Positions 1 to 8,227 are shown, numbered from the stretch's first letter. The stretch: 9,610 bases of DNA from JBBQKG01 sp038326655 (GCA_038326655.1 JBBQKG010000043.1:1-9610); one strand, 5' to 3'. A program made the numbers and translations. The notes: generated from the letters alone by a model not told the origin.

Positions 1-1292
1 CCGTTCCCCCCGGCGGGGCCGGTGGAGATCAGCTGGATTCCCTCGTCGGACCACGAGTACAGGTCCCAGCGACTGTCGGTGTCCTCGGCGACCATGCGAC
101 TGGTCGTTGAGAAGAAGACGTGAGAGCCGTCGTAGGAGGGACCGTGGTAGCGCACGCTTGCAGTGTTGAACGGGTCGCCTGGAGGCCCGAGCGGAAGTCG
201 CCGCGTCGTGCCGCCGACCCGCTCGTAGATGCCAGACCCGAGCGCGCTGTCGCTCGTCAGCGACTCGTTCATCGTGAAGAACGCCTTGGTCCCGTCCGCG
301 GACGCTCCTCCCCAGTGGCCCTCCACCGGCGAGTTCGAGTTGAACGGCCCCGTTGAGACCAGCCGCGTGGTGCCGTCGAAGCTCTCGTAGAGATCGACGC
401 GAGTGTCGCCGTCCTCCGGCACGAGCGCCACCTCGCTCATGAAGAACACATGCCGGGCATCCTCGGAAACTGGGAATGGATAGAACTGCAGCTCGTACAT
501 CTGGAAGCTGAGCGCGGTCTGGGACCCGGCCGAGCGAAGCGGCCCCGTCGACAGGAGCCTGGTGACGCCGTTCGAACGCTCGTAGAGATCCAGGCAGCGA
601 GACAGCGACTGGTTGCAGTCGAAGTCATAGTCCTCGGGTACCAGCCGTTCCTTCGTCTGGAAAACGACCCGGCTGCCATCGGCGGAGACGGCGAAAGCCG
701 TGCAGGGAGACCCGAAGTTCGAGCAAACCTCGTACGGGCCGTTCGTGCCGGCCGGACCCGTCGAAACGAGCGTCGTCGCTCCGCCGAAGCGCTCGAAGAG
801 GTCGTTCACGTTGCCGTCGGTGTCCTCGGGGACGAGCGGCCCGTCGAAGGAAAAGAAGGCGTGCTCGGTGTCGCGTGAGGTCGCGAAGGGACAGGCCGGA
901 AGCGCGACGGATCCGCCGCAGAAGTTGCCCGGCGTCGCGACCGTGCCGGTGCCGATGCTGACCAGCTCCGTCCGGGTCCCCTTTCTGCGGTAGAGGTCGC
1001 GCTGGTTGTCGGTGTCTTCGGGGATCAGCGGCTCCGAGGTCGTGAAATAGGCGCTCTGGCCTTCCGCGAGTGGCGTACGGAGAAACCAGTGGTTGGAGCT
1101 GAAGACCGCATCGTCCAGCCAGTGGGCGCTGCTGTTGTCCCCCCACGGCCCGACGTACTGCGCAGGCTCTGAACTGTGCCCGCCGACCGAACTGATCGAG
1201 ACGTGGGAAAGCGTCCCGCCGTCTGCTCCGGCAGTGGCGGGCAGGGCAAGCAGTGCAACGGCCGCCGTCAGCGCTATTCGTCGAGCAAGCAT
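1..1292 (-). CDS. Secreted six-blade beta-propeller protein (PD40/TolB-like repeats), C-terminus cut by window edge
   Basis: The reading frame is open from an ATG at 1292 to the left edge, giving 430 codons without a stop. Residues 1-23 form a signal peptide: arginines near the N-terminus, a hydrophobic core, and an A-G-A cleavage site before Asp24. The remainder consists of about six degenerate repeats. Their shared core is 'LVPEDTD' followed by 'DLYER', 'GGTTRLVSTGP' and an aromatic 'VFF' strand; acidic cores begin near residues 89, 153, 217, 290 and 400, and a degenerate blade lies near 344. This pattern is typical of PD40/TolB-like propellers, which are frequent in soil actinobacteria. 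Three cysteine pairs (125/134, 190/197, 226/233) fit disulfides in an exported protein. A G-rich stretch (1297-1302) just upstream is a plausible ribosome site. An ATG at 1296 opens a different, shadow frame. No catalytic residue is recognisable; a binding or surface role is only a guess. It lies 61 bases after the ETF-QO stop and may be functionally unrelated. Confidence 0.88.
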   Translation of the reverse strand, partial: MLARRIALTAAVALLALPATAGADGGTLSHVSISSVGGHSSEPAQYVGPWGDNSSAHWLDDAVFSSNHWFLRTPLAEGQSAYFTTSEPLIPEDTDNQRDLYRRKGTRTELVSIGTGTVATPGNFCGGSVALPACPFATSRDTEHAFFSFDGPLVPEDTDGNVNDLFERFGGATTLVSTGPAGTNGPYEVCSNFGSPCTAFAVSADGSRVVFQTKERLVPEDYDFDCNQSLSRCLDLYERSNGVTRLLSTGPLRSAGSQTALSFQMYELQFYPFPVSEDARHVFFMSEVALVPEDGDTRVDLYESFDGTTRLVSTGPFNSNSPVEGHWGGASADGTKAFFTMNESLTSDSALGSGIYERVGGTTRRLPLGPPGDPFNTASVRYHGPSYDGSHVFFSTTSRMVAEDTDSRWDLYSWSDEGIQLISTGPAGGN

Positions 1293-1353
1293 CCATCCCC
1301 CCGGATCGATGAATACGACCCTAACGCCGCACGCCGGCTGGTGTGAAGAGGCG

Positions 1354-3081
1354 CTAGACCTGCGTGTAGAGCGGGCCGTCGCCGCCTTCGGGCGGGGTCA
1401 GGCGGCCGCCCTTGGCGGTGATCGCGCCGCACTGCACGCAGTTCGACGGCGTCACATGCACGTCGACCTTGCCGTCGCCGTCGCCGTCGCCGTTCTGGGC
1501 CGCCTCGACCTGCTCCTCGGGAATCTCGTAGACCGCCGCCGGGCACATCGACACCCATGTCTGAGCGATCTGGAGCGGCACGTGCTGCTGGATCCGGATG
1601 TGGTTCGGGGCGTCGTCGCGGGTCGCGTTGCCCGACGCGAAGACCGACGACAGCTTGTCGAACGTGTACTTGTTGTCGGCCTTCGGGTAGCTCTTCGAAG
1701 CCCCGTCGAGCACCATCTCGACCTCGGAGTCGTGCTCCTGCTTGAAGTGGCCGCCAGGGAAGGCGCCCTTCGTGATCGTCATCGCGCGCGCGAGCGCGCC
1801 GCCCACGAAGAAGCCTCGCGTGAACGGCTGCCGCATGTTGCGCGACCGGTACATGTCCTTGCCGATCACGCTGGACCGTACGCGCTCGTCGTAGGCCTCG
1901 TAGTTGATCGAGTCGCGCTTGAGCGCGTCGACGATCGCCTCCGCCGCGTACATCCCGGCGTGCATCGCGTAGTGGATGCCCTTCAGCTCGGGGATGTTGA
2001 CCATCCCAACGTTGTCGCCGGCCATCAGCATCCCCGGGACCGAGAAGCGCTTCGGCATCGCGAAGTATCCCCCCGAGGGGATCGTCTTCGCGCCCCACGC
2101 GACCCGCTTGCCACCCTCGAGCAGGTCCTTCACGAACGGGTGCAGCTTGAACTCCTGCAGGACGTCGTGGACGGAGAAGGTGGCGTCCGTGTAGTCGAGG
2201 CCGGCGACGAAGCCGATGCAGATCTTGTTGTCGCCCATCGGGTAGATGAAGCTGCCGCCGAACTCGTTCCATTGCGGCGCCTTGCGAAGTGGCCAGCCCA
2301 TCGTGTGGATCACGCGGTCGAGGGGCTTCTCGACTTCCCACACCTCCTTGACCCCGAGCTCCCACCGCTGCTCGTCCTCGCCGCCGAGGTCGAAGTAGTC
2401 CATCGCCGCGAAGCTGAGGTGGCCGAGCGTGCCCTCCGCGAGCACGGTCGCCTTCGCGGTCACGTCGGAGCCGGGCTCGAAGTTCGAAAGCGGCGCACCA
2501 TCCTTGCCGCGGCCCTTGTCGCCCGTGCGCACGCCGCGCACGATCCGGTCCTCGACCAGCAGCTTGGTCGCGGCGGTCTCGGACAGGAGGTAGACACCGG
2601 CCTCCTCTGCCTTGCCGGCGAGGAAGCGGCCCAGCTGCGCGACCGACACCACGTAGTTGCCATGGTTGCGGAAGTTCGGCGGCATCGGCTTCAGGGGCAG
2701 CGCCTGCTTGGACGTGAGCAGGTAGACCGCGTCCTTCTCGACCTTCCAGAGCACCGGCCACTCCGACTCGGGCATGTCCGGGAACAGCTCCTTCAACGCC
2801 GATGGGCGCATGTTGGCGCCGGACAGCAGATGCGCGCCGGGCGTCTTGCCCTTCTCGATCACCGCGACGGGCACCTCGCCGAGCTTTTCCTGAAGCTCCG
2901 GCTCGTGCTCGAGCAGCTGCATCAGCCGGTTCGCGCAGGCCAGCCCCGCGGGGCCACCGCCCACGATCGCGACGCCGACCTCGATGCGGTCCTCCTCGGG
3001 GTCCGACGGCGGGCCGACGAACTCCTCGGCATCGTTTACCGGCGGCGGATACTCGACCGGAGCGACGCGGTCCTTCGCCAA
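1354..3081 (-). CDS. Electron transfer flavoprotein:quinone oxidoreductase (ETF-QO) with an incomplete Fe-S cysteine set
   Basis: This 575-residue protein passes electrons from reduced ETF to membrane quinone (menaquinone would be expected if this is an actinobacterium). The N-terminal FAD dinucleotide fold shows 'VGGGPAG' at 40-46 and the acidic strand end 'VIEKG' at 74-78. 'GAHLLSGA' at 82-89 matches the family. The second FAD motif 'AGDNVGMVNIPELKG' lies at 354-368, followed by the 'HYAMHAG' helix start, in the region linked to membrane and quinone contact. The C-terminal ferredoxin-like domain keeps Cys513 ('MCPAAVYE'), Cys548 and Cys551 ('NCVQC'). The third position of the usual C-x2-C-x2-C is Ile554, so one of four cluster ligands is absent. 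A Gly-Asp run (531-537) lies between the cysteines. The start is TTG, one base after the etfA stop, with a GGGGG tract just upstream, implying translational coupling. Function as the ETF partner is secure; cluster content is not. Confidence 0.95.
   Translation of the reverse strand: MAKDRVAPVEYPPPVNDAEEFVGPPSDPEEDRIEVGVAIVGGGPAGLACANRLMQLLEHEPELQEKLGEVPVAVIEKGKTPGAHLLSGANMRPSALKELFPDMPESEWPVLWKVEKDAVYLLTSKQALPLKPMPPNFRNHGNYVVSVAQLGRFLAGKAEEAGVYLLSETAATKLLVEDRIVRGVRTGDKGRGKDGAPLSNFEPGSDVTAKATVLAEGTLGHLSFAAMDYFDLGGEDEQRWELGVKEVWEVEKPLDRVIHTMGWPLRKAPQWNEFGGSFIYPMGDNKICIGFVAGLDYTDATFSVHDVLQEFKLHPFVKDLLEGGKRVAWGAKTIPSGGYFAMPKRFSVPGMLMAGDNVGMVNIPELKGIHYAMHAGMYAAEAIVDALKRDSINYEAYDERVRSSVIGKDMYRSRNMRQPFTRGFFVGGALARAMTITKGAFPGGHFKQEHDSEVEMVLDGASKSYPKADNKYTFDKLSSVFASGNATRDDAPNHIRIQQHVPLQIAQTWVSMCPAAVYEIPEEQVEAAQNGDGDGDGKVDVHVTPSNCVQCGAITAKGGRLTPPEGGDGPLYTQV
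1471..1491. repeat. Short hexanucleotide repeat (GCCGTC, about 3.5 copies) inside the ETF-QO gene
   Basis: Three and a half tandem copies of GCCGTC on the plus strand encode the Gly-Asp run at residues 531-537 of ETF-QO. The run falls between Cys513 and Cys548, in a loop of the Fe-S domain that usually varies in length. Six-base units preserve frame, so copy-number slippage would only lengthen or shorten the loop. The functional meaning is unknown. Confidence 0.7.
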
Positions 3082-3082
3082 C

Positions 3083-4060
3083 TCAAGCCCCCTTCTTCGC
3101 CTTCACGGCCTCCGTCAGCTTCGGCATGATCTTGTGGAGGTCGCCCACGATCCCGAGGTCGCAGAACTCGAAGATCGGAGCGTTCGGGTCCTTGTTGATC
3201 GCGACGATGTTCTCCGAGGCCTGCATGCCGACCTTGTGCTGGATCGCGCCGGAGATGCCGGCCGCGAGGTAGAGCTTGGGCGCGACCGTCTTGCCGGTCT
3301 GGCCGATCTGCGCCGAGTACGGGAACCAGCCCGCGTCGACCACCGCGCGGGTCGCCGCGACCGTGCCGCCCAGCGCGCCCGCGAGCTGCTCGCACAGGTC
3401 GAAGTTCTCGGCCTTGCCGAGGCCGCGACCGCCGGCCACCAGGAAGTCGGCGTCCTCGATGTTCACGTTTGCGCCGCGCTGCTCGCCGCGCGTCACCATC
3501 TTGGCCTTGGTCGACCAGGGCGACAGCTCCACGTCGACGTCGATCACCTCGGCCGAGCCGCCGTCGCCCTGCACCGTGTCGAATGCGTTCAGCCGCCCGA
3601 TGATGATGCCGGGCTTGCCGACGTACTGGACGTCCACGATCTGGGAGTCCTGGAGGATCGGCCGGACCGACACGAGGCCGCCGTCCTGCACCTTGACGTC
3701 GGTCACCTCCATCGTGACGCCGGCGCCGAGCCGCGCGGTCAGGCCCGCGCCGATCTCGAATCCGAGTAGGCCGCCGCCGAACAGGGCGTAGTCGATGTCG
3801 TTCTCCTCGATCACCTTGGCCATCGCATCGACGATCGGCTGGGCCAGGCCCTCGGGGACGCTCTTGGCGCGGTAGACCTTCGACGCGCCGAACGCGCCGA
3901 GGCTCTGGGCGCCCTCGTCCGAGACGTCGCCGACCACCACCGCGGCCGCCTCGGTGCCGAGCTCGCCCGCCAGCTTCGCGGCCTCGGAGATCGCGCCCTG
4001 GGAGTTCTTGTTGAAGTTGCCCTCGTCGTCGTGAAGGGCGTAGACCAGGATGCCCGCCAT
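3083..4060 (-). CDS. etfA: Electron transfer flavoprotein alpha subunit (EtfA), FAD-binding
   Basis: This 325-residue subunit carries the redox-active FAD of the ETF heterodimer. ETF accepts electrons from acyl-CoA dehydrogenases and hands them to ETF-QO. The N-terminal ETF fold occupies about 1-190. The C-terminal FAD domain holds 'GGRGLG' (210-215), 'TRAVVDAGW' with Arg238 matching the conserved flavin arginine, 'GQTGK' (253-257), and the alpha-subunit signature 'LYLAAGISGAIQH' (263-275) ending in the flavin-contacting His275. 'IVAINKDPNAPIF' follows at 285-297. The ATG overlaps the etfB stop by one base (TAATG), the usual coupling for subunits made in equal amounts. An in-frame extension upstream to 4474 only reads antisense-like sequence across etfB and is rejected. 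ETF-QO follows after one base. This looks like a classical, non-bifurcating ETF, given its ETF-QO partner and the absence of fixX or an NAD-linked neighbour. Confidence 0.97.
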   Translation of the reverse strand: MAGILVYALHDDEGNFNKNSQGAISEAAKLAGELGTEAAAVVVGDVSDEGAQSLGAFGASKVYRAKSVPEGLAQPIVDAMAKVIEENDIDYALFGGGLLGFEIGAGLTARLGAGVTMEVTDVKVQDGGLVSVRPILQDSQIVDVQYVGKPGIIIGRLNAFDTVQGDGGSAEVIDVDVELSPWSTKAKMVTRGEQRGANVNIEDADFLVAGGRGLGKAENFDLCEQLAGALGGTVAATRAVVDAGWFPYSAQIGQTGKTVAPKLYLAAGISGAIQHKVGMQASENIVAINKDPNAPIFEFCDLGIVGDLHKIMPKLTEAVKAKKGA

Positions 4061-4851
4061 TAGAGGAGTTTCCTTTCGTCGAGCCAGGCGACGATCTTCG
4101 CGACCGTCTCGTTCGTGTCCTCGTCCTCGATGATCGTGCCCTTCTCCTTGGCGGACGGGGGGTTCAGCGCGAGCACCTTCGTGCGCGAGCCCTCCTCGCC
4201 CACACGCGAGGCCTCGATCTGCGCGTCGCCGGCCGAGAGCTTGTCGAGCTGCTTCTTCTTCGCGCCCATGATCGCCTTGAGCGACGGGTAACGCGGCTCG
4301 TTGATCGCGTCGCCGACGCTGATCACGGCCGGCAGCTCGACCTCGACGGTGTCGTATCCGTACTCGGCCTGGCGCTCGCAGCGGAGCTTGCCGCCGCTGA
4401 CGTCGATCTTGATCACCTGCGTGAGCGAGGGCATCTGCAGGTGGTCTGCGATCACCGCGCCCATCGTGTAGCACTCGCCGTCGTCCGACTGCTGGCCGAG
4501 CAGCACGATGTCCGGCTGTTCACGCTTCAGTACCTGCGCGAGCGCGTATCCGGAGGCGCACACGTCGGATCCCGCGAGCGCGTCGTCGGTGAGCTGGACC
4601 GAGCGATCGGCGCCGAGCGACACGGCCTTGTGCAGGGCGCGCACGGACGACTCGGGGCCCATCGTGACGGCCACGATCTCCTCGATCGGGACCGCGCCAC
4701 CCTCCTTGATCTGCATCGCGGCTTCGATCGCGTGCGTGTCGAAGGGGTTGAGGTTCTTCTCGCCGCTGCGGTCGAGCTGCATGGTGTTCGGATCCATCCG
4801 CTTCTCGACGGCGGCGTCGGGGACTTCCTTTACGAGCACACAGATCTTCAA
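4060..4851 (-). CDS. etfB: Electron transfer flavoprotein beta subunit (EtfB), AMP-binding
   Basis: This 263-residue subunit has the typical start 'MKICVLVKEVPD'. The nucleotide-binding segment 'GQQSDDGECYTMGA' lies at 119-132. The beta-subunit signature 'INEPRYPSLKAIMGAKKK' at 183-200 is the recognition loop that docks into acyl-CoA dehydrogenases; Leu191 corresponds to the anchoring leucine of human ETF-beta. Length matches the family. The start codon is TTG at 4851, chosen because it gives the conserved N-terminus and follows an AGGAGG at 4862-4867. Another TTG at 4858 is in a different frame. It is the first gene of etfB-etfA-ETF-QO and lies behind its own predicted promoter, operator-like palindrome and leader hairpin. 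Confidence 0.97.
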   Translation of the reverse strand: MKICVLVKEVPDAAVEKRMDPNTMQLDRSGEKNLNPFDTHAIEAAMQIKEGGAVPIEEIVAVTMGPESSVRALHKAVSLGADRSVQLTDDALAGSDVCASGYALAQVLKREQPDIVLLGQQSDDGECYTMGAVIADHLQMPSLTQVIKIDVSGGKLRCERQAEYGYDTVEVELPAVISVGDAINEPRYPSLKAIMGAKKKQLDKLSAGDAQIEASRVGEEGSRTKVLALNPPSAKEKGTIIEDEDTNETVAKIVAWLDERKLL

Positions 4852-4861
4852 AGCTCAATTG

Positions 4862-4867
4862 CCTCCT
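4862..4867 (-). promoter_or_regulatory. Shine-Dalgarno AGGAGG of etfB
   Basis: A perfect AGGAGG on the minus strand ends ten bases before the TTG start of etfB. The spacing is slightly long, but this is the only strong site and it supports the TTG at 4851 as the real start. Confidence 0.75.
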
Positions 4868-4873
4868 GTCCGG

Positions 4874-4896
4874 CTCGGCCAGCGGGGGCTGCCGAG
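4874..4896 (-). promoter_or_regulatory. Stable hairpin at the predicted 5' end of the etf mRNA
   Basis: On the minus strand CTCGGC-AGC pairs with GCT-GCCGAG around a CCCC loop, with one bulged G: nine base pairs, all but two of them G-C. No T tract follows, so this is not an intrinsic terminator. It begins within about ten bases of the start point implied by the -10 candidates at 4904-4911 and ends six bases before the ribosome site. A role in transcript stability or translation control is an inference. Confidence 0.55.
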
Positions 4897-4903
4897 ACGA
4901 GCG

Positions 4904-4931
4904 AAAGTATACCCATTGATTGACCGGTCAA
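4904..4931 (-). promoter_or_regulatory. Candidate housekeeping promoter of the etfB-etfA-ETF-QO operon
   Basis: The minus strand reads TTGACC (4926-4931) as a near-consensus -35 element. It is followed by either TACTTT (4904-4909, spacer 16) or TATACT (4906-4911, spacer 14) as the -10. The 16-base spacing with the actinobacterial TANNNT pattern is preferred. Transcription would start near 4897-4899, leaving a leader of about 47 bases. The -35 lies inside the palindrome at 4918-4933, so a protein bound there would block RNA polymerase. Confidence 0.55.
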
Positions 4932-4933
4932 TC
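4918..4933. promoter_or_regulatory. Perfect 16-bp palindrome, probable TetR-family operator
   Basis: GATTGACC followed directly by GGTCAATC is an exact inverted repeat with no spacer. TTGACC-GGTCAA half-sites of this size and symmetry are typical of TetR-family repressors. Such regulators, for example FadR of Bacillus subtilis and Thermus, are known to control fatty-acid degradation and etf genes in response to acyl-CoA. No regulator gene lies in this window, so its identity is unknown. A single CCGGTCAA half-site recurs at 4957-4964. Confidence 0.65.
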
Positions 4934-4960
4934 GCGTTCCCAAGCCCATCACAATGCCGG

Positions 4961-5398
4961 TCAACCCGGCCGTACGGCACCTCTGACGAAGTCGATGATC
5001 TCCTGCGTCGAGGCTCCGGGGGTGAAGACCTCGGCGATCCCGAGCTGCTTCAGCTCGGGGATGTCGTCGGACGGGATCGTGCCCCCCACGATCACGATCA
5101 CGTCGCCGGCCTGCTTCTCCTCCAGCAGCTTGACGACGCGGGGCACGAGCGTCATGTGGGCGCCCGAGAGGATCGAGAGCCCGACCGCGTCCGCGTCCTC
5201 CTGGATCACGGTCTCGGCGATCTGCTCGGGAGTCTGATGAAGCCCCGTATAGATCACCTCCATGCCGGCATCCCGGAGCGCGCGCGCGATGATCTTGGCG
5301 CCCCGATCGTGCCCGTCGAGGCCAGGCTTCGCCACCACCACGCGGATCTTGCGCCTGGATTGAGGCTGGTCGGCGGCCCTGTCGGTCGTCGCTTGCAT
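4961..5398 (-). CDS. B12-binding small subunit of methylmalonyl-CoA-mutase-type acyl-CoA mutase
   Basis: This 145-residue protein is a stand-alone cobalamin-binding domain. It shows the base-off/His-on signature D-x-H-x-x-G as 'DGHDRG' at 28-33, with His30 the cobalt ligand. Then follow 'SILSGAH' (75-81), the loop around the nucleotide tail, and 'VGGTIP' (104-109). These are the hallmarks of the C-terminal domain of methylmalonyl-CoA mutase, and the length fits the separate-subunit form. The ATG at 5398 is preferred because the domain starts soon after it; a GTG at 5440 would add 14 residues rich in Pro and Gly, and neither start has a strong ribosome site. Its natural partner is the large subunit at the right edge of the window, about 3.3 kb upstream on the same strand. 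Exact substrate (methylmalonyl-, isobutyryl- or ethylmalonyl-CoA) cannot be decided from this subunit. Confidence 0.92.
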   Translation of the reverse strand: MQATTDRAADQPQSRRKIRVVVAKPGLDGHDRGAKIIARALRDAGMEVIYTGLHQTPEQIAETVIQEDADAVGLSILSGAHMTLVPRVVKLLEEKQAGDVIVIVGGTIPSDDIPELKQLGIAEVFTPGASTQEIIDFVRGAVRPG

Positions 5399-5482
5399 TG
5401 ATTCGAGAGCTTGCCCCGCCCCAGGGCCGCGCGGCGGCACCGGCCGAACCGAGGCGCGCGGATTCTACAGGGAGAGCCTGCC

Positions 5483-7111
<1,629 letters not shown>

Positions 7112-7112
7112 G

Positions 7113-7120
7113 TCTCCTCC
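7113..7120 (-). promoter_or_regulatory. Strong Shine-Dalgarno of the acyl-CoA synthetase gene
   Basis: GGAGGAGA on the minus strand ends one base before the ATG at 7111, with its GGAGG core about four bases away. It fixes the start of the synthetase against the longer open frame. Confidence 0.75.
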
Positions 7121-7131
7121 ACTCTCAACTG

Positions 7132-8190
7132 CTACTTGCTGGGGTCCAGCACCACCTTCATCGCCTCCTTCGCGTCGAAGAGCCGGTAGCCCTCCGGCGC
7201 CTCCGAGAGCGGCAGCCTGTGCGAGATGATCACCTTGGGGTCGATCCGGCCGTCGCGGATCAACTCGAGCACCTCGTCCATGTGGCCCTGGACGTTGGCG
7301 ACCCCGGCCATGATCGTGATGTTCTTCAGCCACATGTCGCCGATCGGGACGGAGGCGGCGTCCTCGACGTACATGCCCGGCAGTGAGATCGTCCCGCCCA
7401 TGCGCACGAGCGGGAAGCACGCCTTGAGCGCCCCCTCGGACCCGACCGCATCCACGACGACGTCCGCGCCTCGCCATTCGGTCAGCTCCAGCACGACGTC
7501 GTCGGCGTCGGTCTCCGCGGGATTGACGGTCACCGCGCCGAGGCTCTCGGCGAGCCGCAGCCGCTCGGGGACCATGTCGACCGCGACCACCTTGCCCGCG
7601 CCGAGCGCGCGGGCCGCCATCACGGTGCAGAGGCCAACCGGCCCGCAGCCGATCACGGCGACCACGTCGCCGGGCCGCATGTCGGTCTTGCGCACGGCGT
7701 CATAGCCGGTCGTGAGGATGTCGCCGGCGAAGAGCACGTCCTCGTCGCCGAGCCCATCCTCCTCGGGGATCTTGCGCAGCGTGAGATCCGCGTCGGGCAC
7801 GCGCAGATACTGCGACTGGGCGCCGGGCAGGTCGCCCATCGCGTAGCCCATCCCGAAGACTCGGATGCCCATGCACTTCATCGGCAGCGCCCGCCGGCAG
7901 AACCAGCATTTCCCGCACGCGACGAAGAACGAGCCCACGACGCGGTCGCCCTCCTCGAACTGCGAGACGCCGTCGCCCTTGGCCTCGATCGTGCCGAGGT
8001 ACTCGTGACCCAGGACGAAGCCCTCCTCGAGCTCCATGCGCCCGTTGTAGGGGTGCAGGTCGGTGCCGCAGATCGCCGCGCGATCGACTCGCAGGAGCAC
8101 GTCGCCCGCCTCTTCGATCTCCGGCCGGGAGACCTCCTCGACCCGCACGTCGCCGGGGCCGTGGAAGGTCAGCGCCTGCATCGTGGCCAT
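7132..8190 (-). CDS. Zinc-dependent alcohol dehydrogenase (medium-chain dehydrogenase/reductase family)
   Basis: This 352-residue MDR enzyme oxidises an alcohol with a nicotinamide cofactor. Catalytic zinc ligands are Cys41 ('CGTD'), His62-Glu63 ('GHEYLG') and probably Asp157 in 'GDILTTGY'. The structural zinc lobe has the full set Cys92, Cys95, Cys98 and Cys106. The Rossmann glycine motif 'GCGPVG' lies at 181-186, and Asp205 at the end of the second strand favours NAD over NADP. The 'GDILTTGY' segment and the 'GAQSQYLRVPDADL' stretch resemble the formaldehyde dehydrogenase and threonine dehydrogenase side of the family, but the substrate is not readable. ATG 8190 is used; Met4 at 8181 is an alternative, and neither has a good ribosome site. 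It sits 37 bases after the cupredoxin gene and 20 before the acyl-CoA synthetase, suggesting a shared transcript. No aldehyde dehydrogenase is present here to link alcohol to acyl-CoA. Confidence 0.93.
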   Translation of the reverse strand: MATMQALTFHGPGDVRVEEVSRPEIEEAGDVLLRVDRAAICGTDLHPYNGRMELEEGFVLGHEYLGTIEAKGDGVSQFEEGDRVVGSFFVACGKCWFCRRALPMKCMGIRVFGMGYAMGDLPGAQSQYLRVPDADLTLRKIPEEDGLGDEDVLFAGDILTTGYDAVRKTDMRPGDVVAVIGCGPVGLCTVMAARALGAGKVVAVDMVPERLRLAESLGAVTVNPAETDADDVVLELTEWRGADVVVDAVGSEGALKACFPLVRMGGTISLPGMYVEDAASVPIGDMWLKNITIMAGVANVQGHMDEVLELIRDGRIDPKVIISHRLPLSEAPEGYRLFDAKEAMKVVLDPSK

Positions 8191-8227
8191 GCACGGACCC
8201 TAGCGATATCGGCACCGGCGAGCGGGC

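Noticed and set aside
625..1296. 223-codon minus-strand frame starting at ATG 1296
   Set aside because: It is out of frame with the ATG at 1292, which gives a signal peptide and regular propeller repeats to the window edge. The 1296 frame gives Arg-rich non-repetitive sequence.
1354..1440. Frameshift as the reason for the missing ETF-QO cysteine
   Set aside because: Shifting the frame after Cys551 does not restore a Cys at the right spacing, and the conserved tail 'PPEGGDGP' is read in the existing frame.
1093..3129. 678-codon open frame on the plus strand
   Set aside because: It lies antisense to the ETF-QO gene and the start of the propeller gene. Its translation is low-complexity Arg/Ala/Val/Leu/His sequence, the usual shadow of a GC-rich gene, and it matches no family I recognise.
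4061..4474. N-terminal extension of etfA to 4474
   Set aside because: The extra sequence overlaps etfB entirely, is Arg/Asp-rich without family match, and the ATG at 4060 gives the canonical ETF-alpha N-terminus.
5462..5467. TAGAAT as a -10 element for the B12-binding subunit
   Set aside because: The hexamer fits TANNNT, but no -35-like sequence is found 16-19 bases upstream, so the support is too weak to list it.
7112..7477. N-terminal extension of the acyl-CoA synthetase to 7477
   Set aside because: It overlaps the dehydrogenase gene out of frame; ATG 7111 has a strong ribosome site and matches the usual enzyme length.
8204..8211. CGATATCG palindrome before the alcohol dehydrogenase as an operator
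   Set aside because: It is only eight bases with no flanking symmetry and no clear promoter around it.
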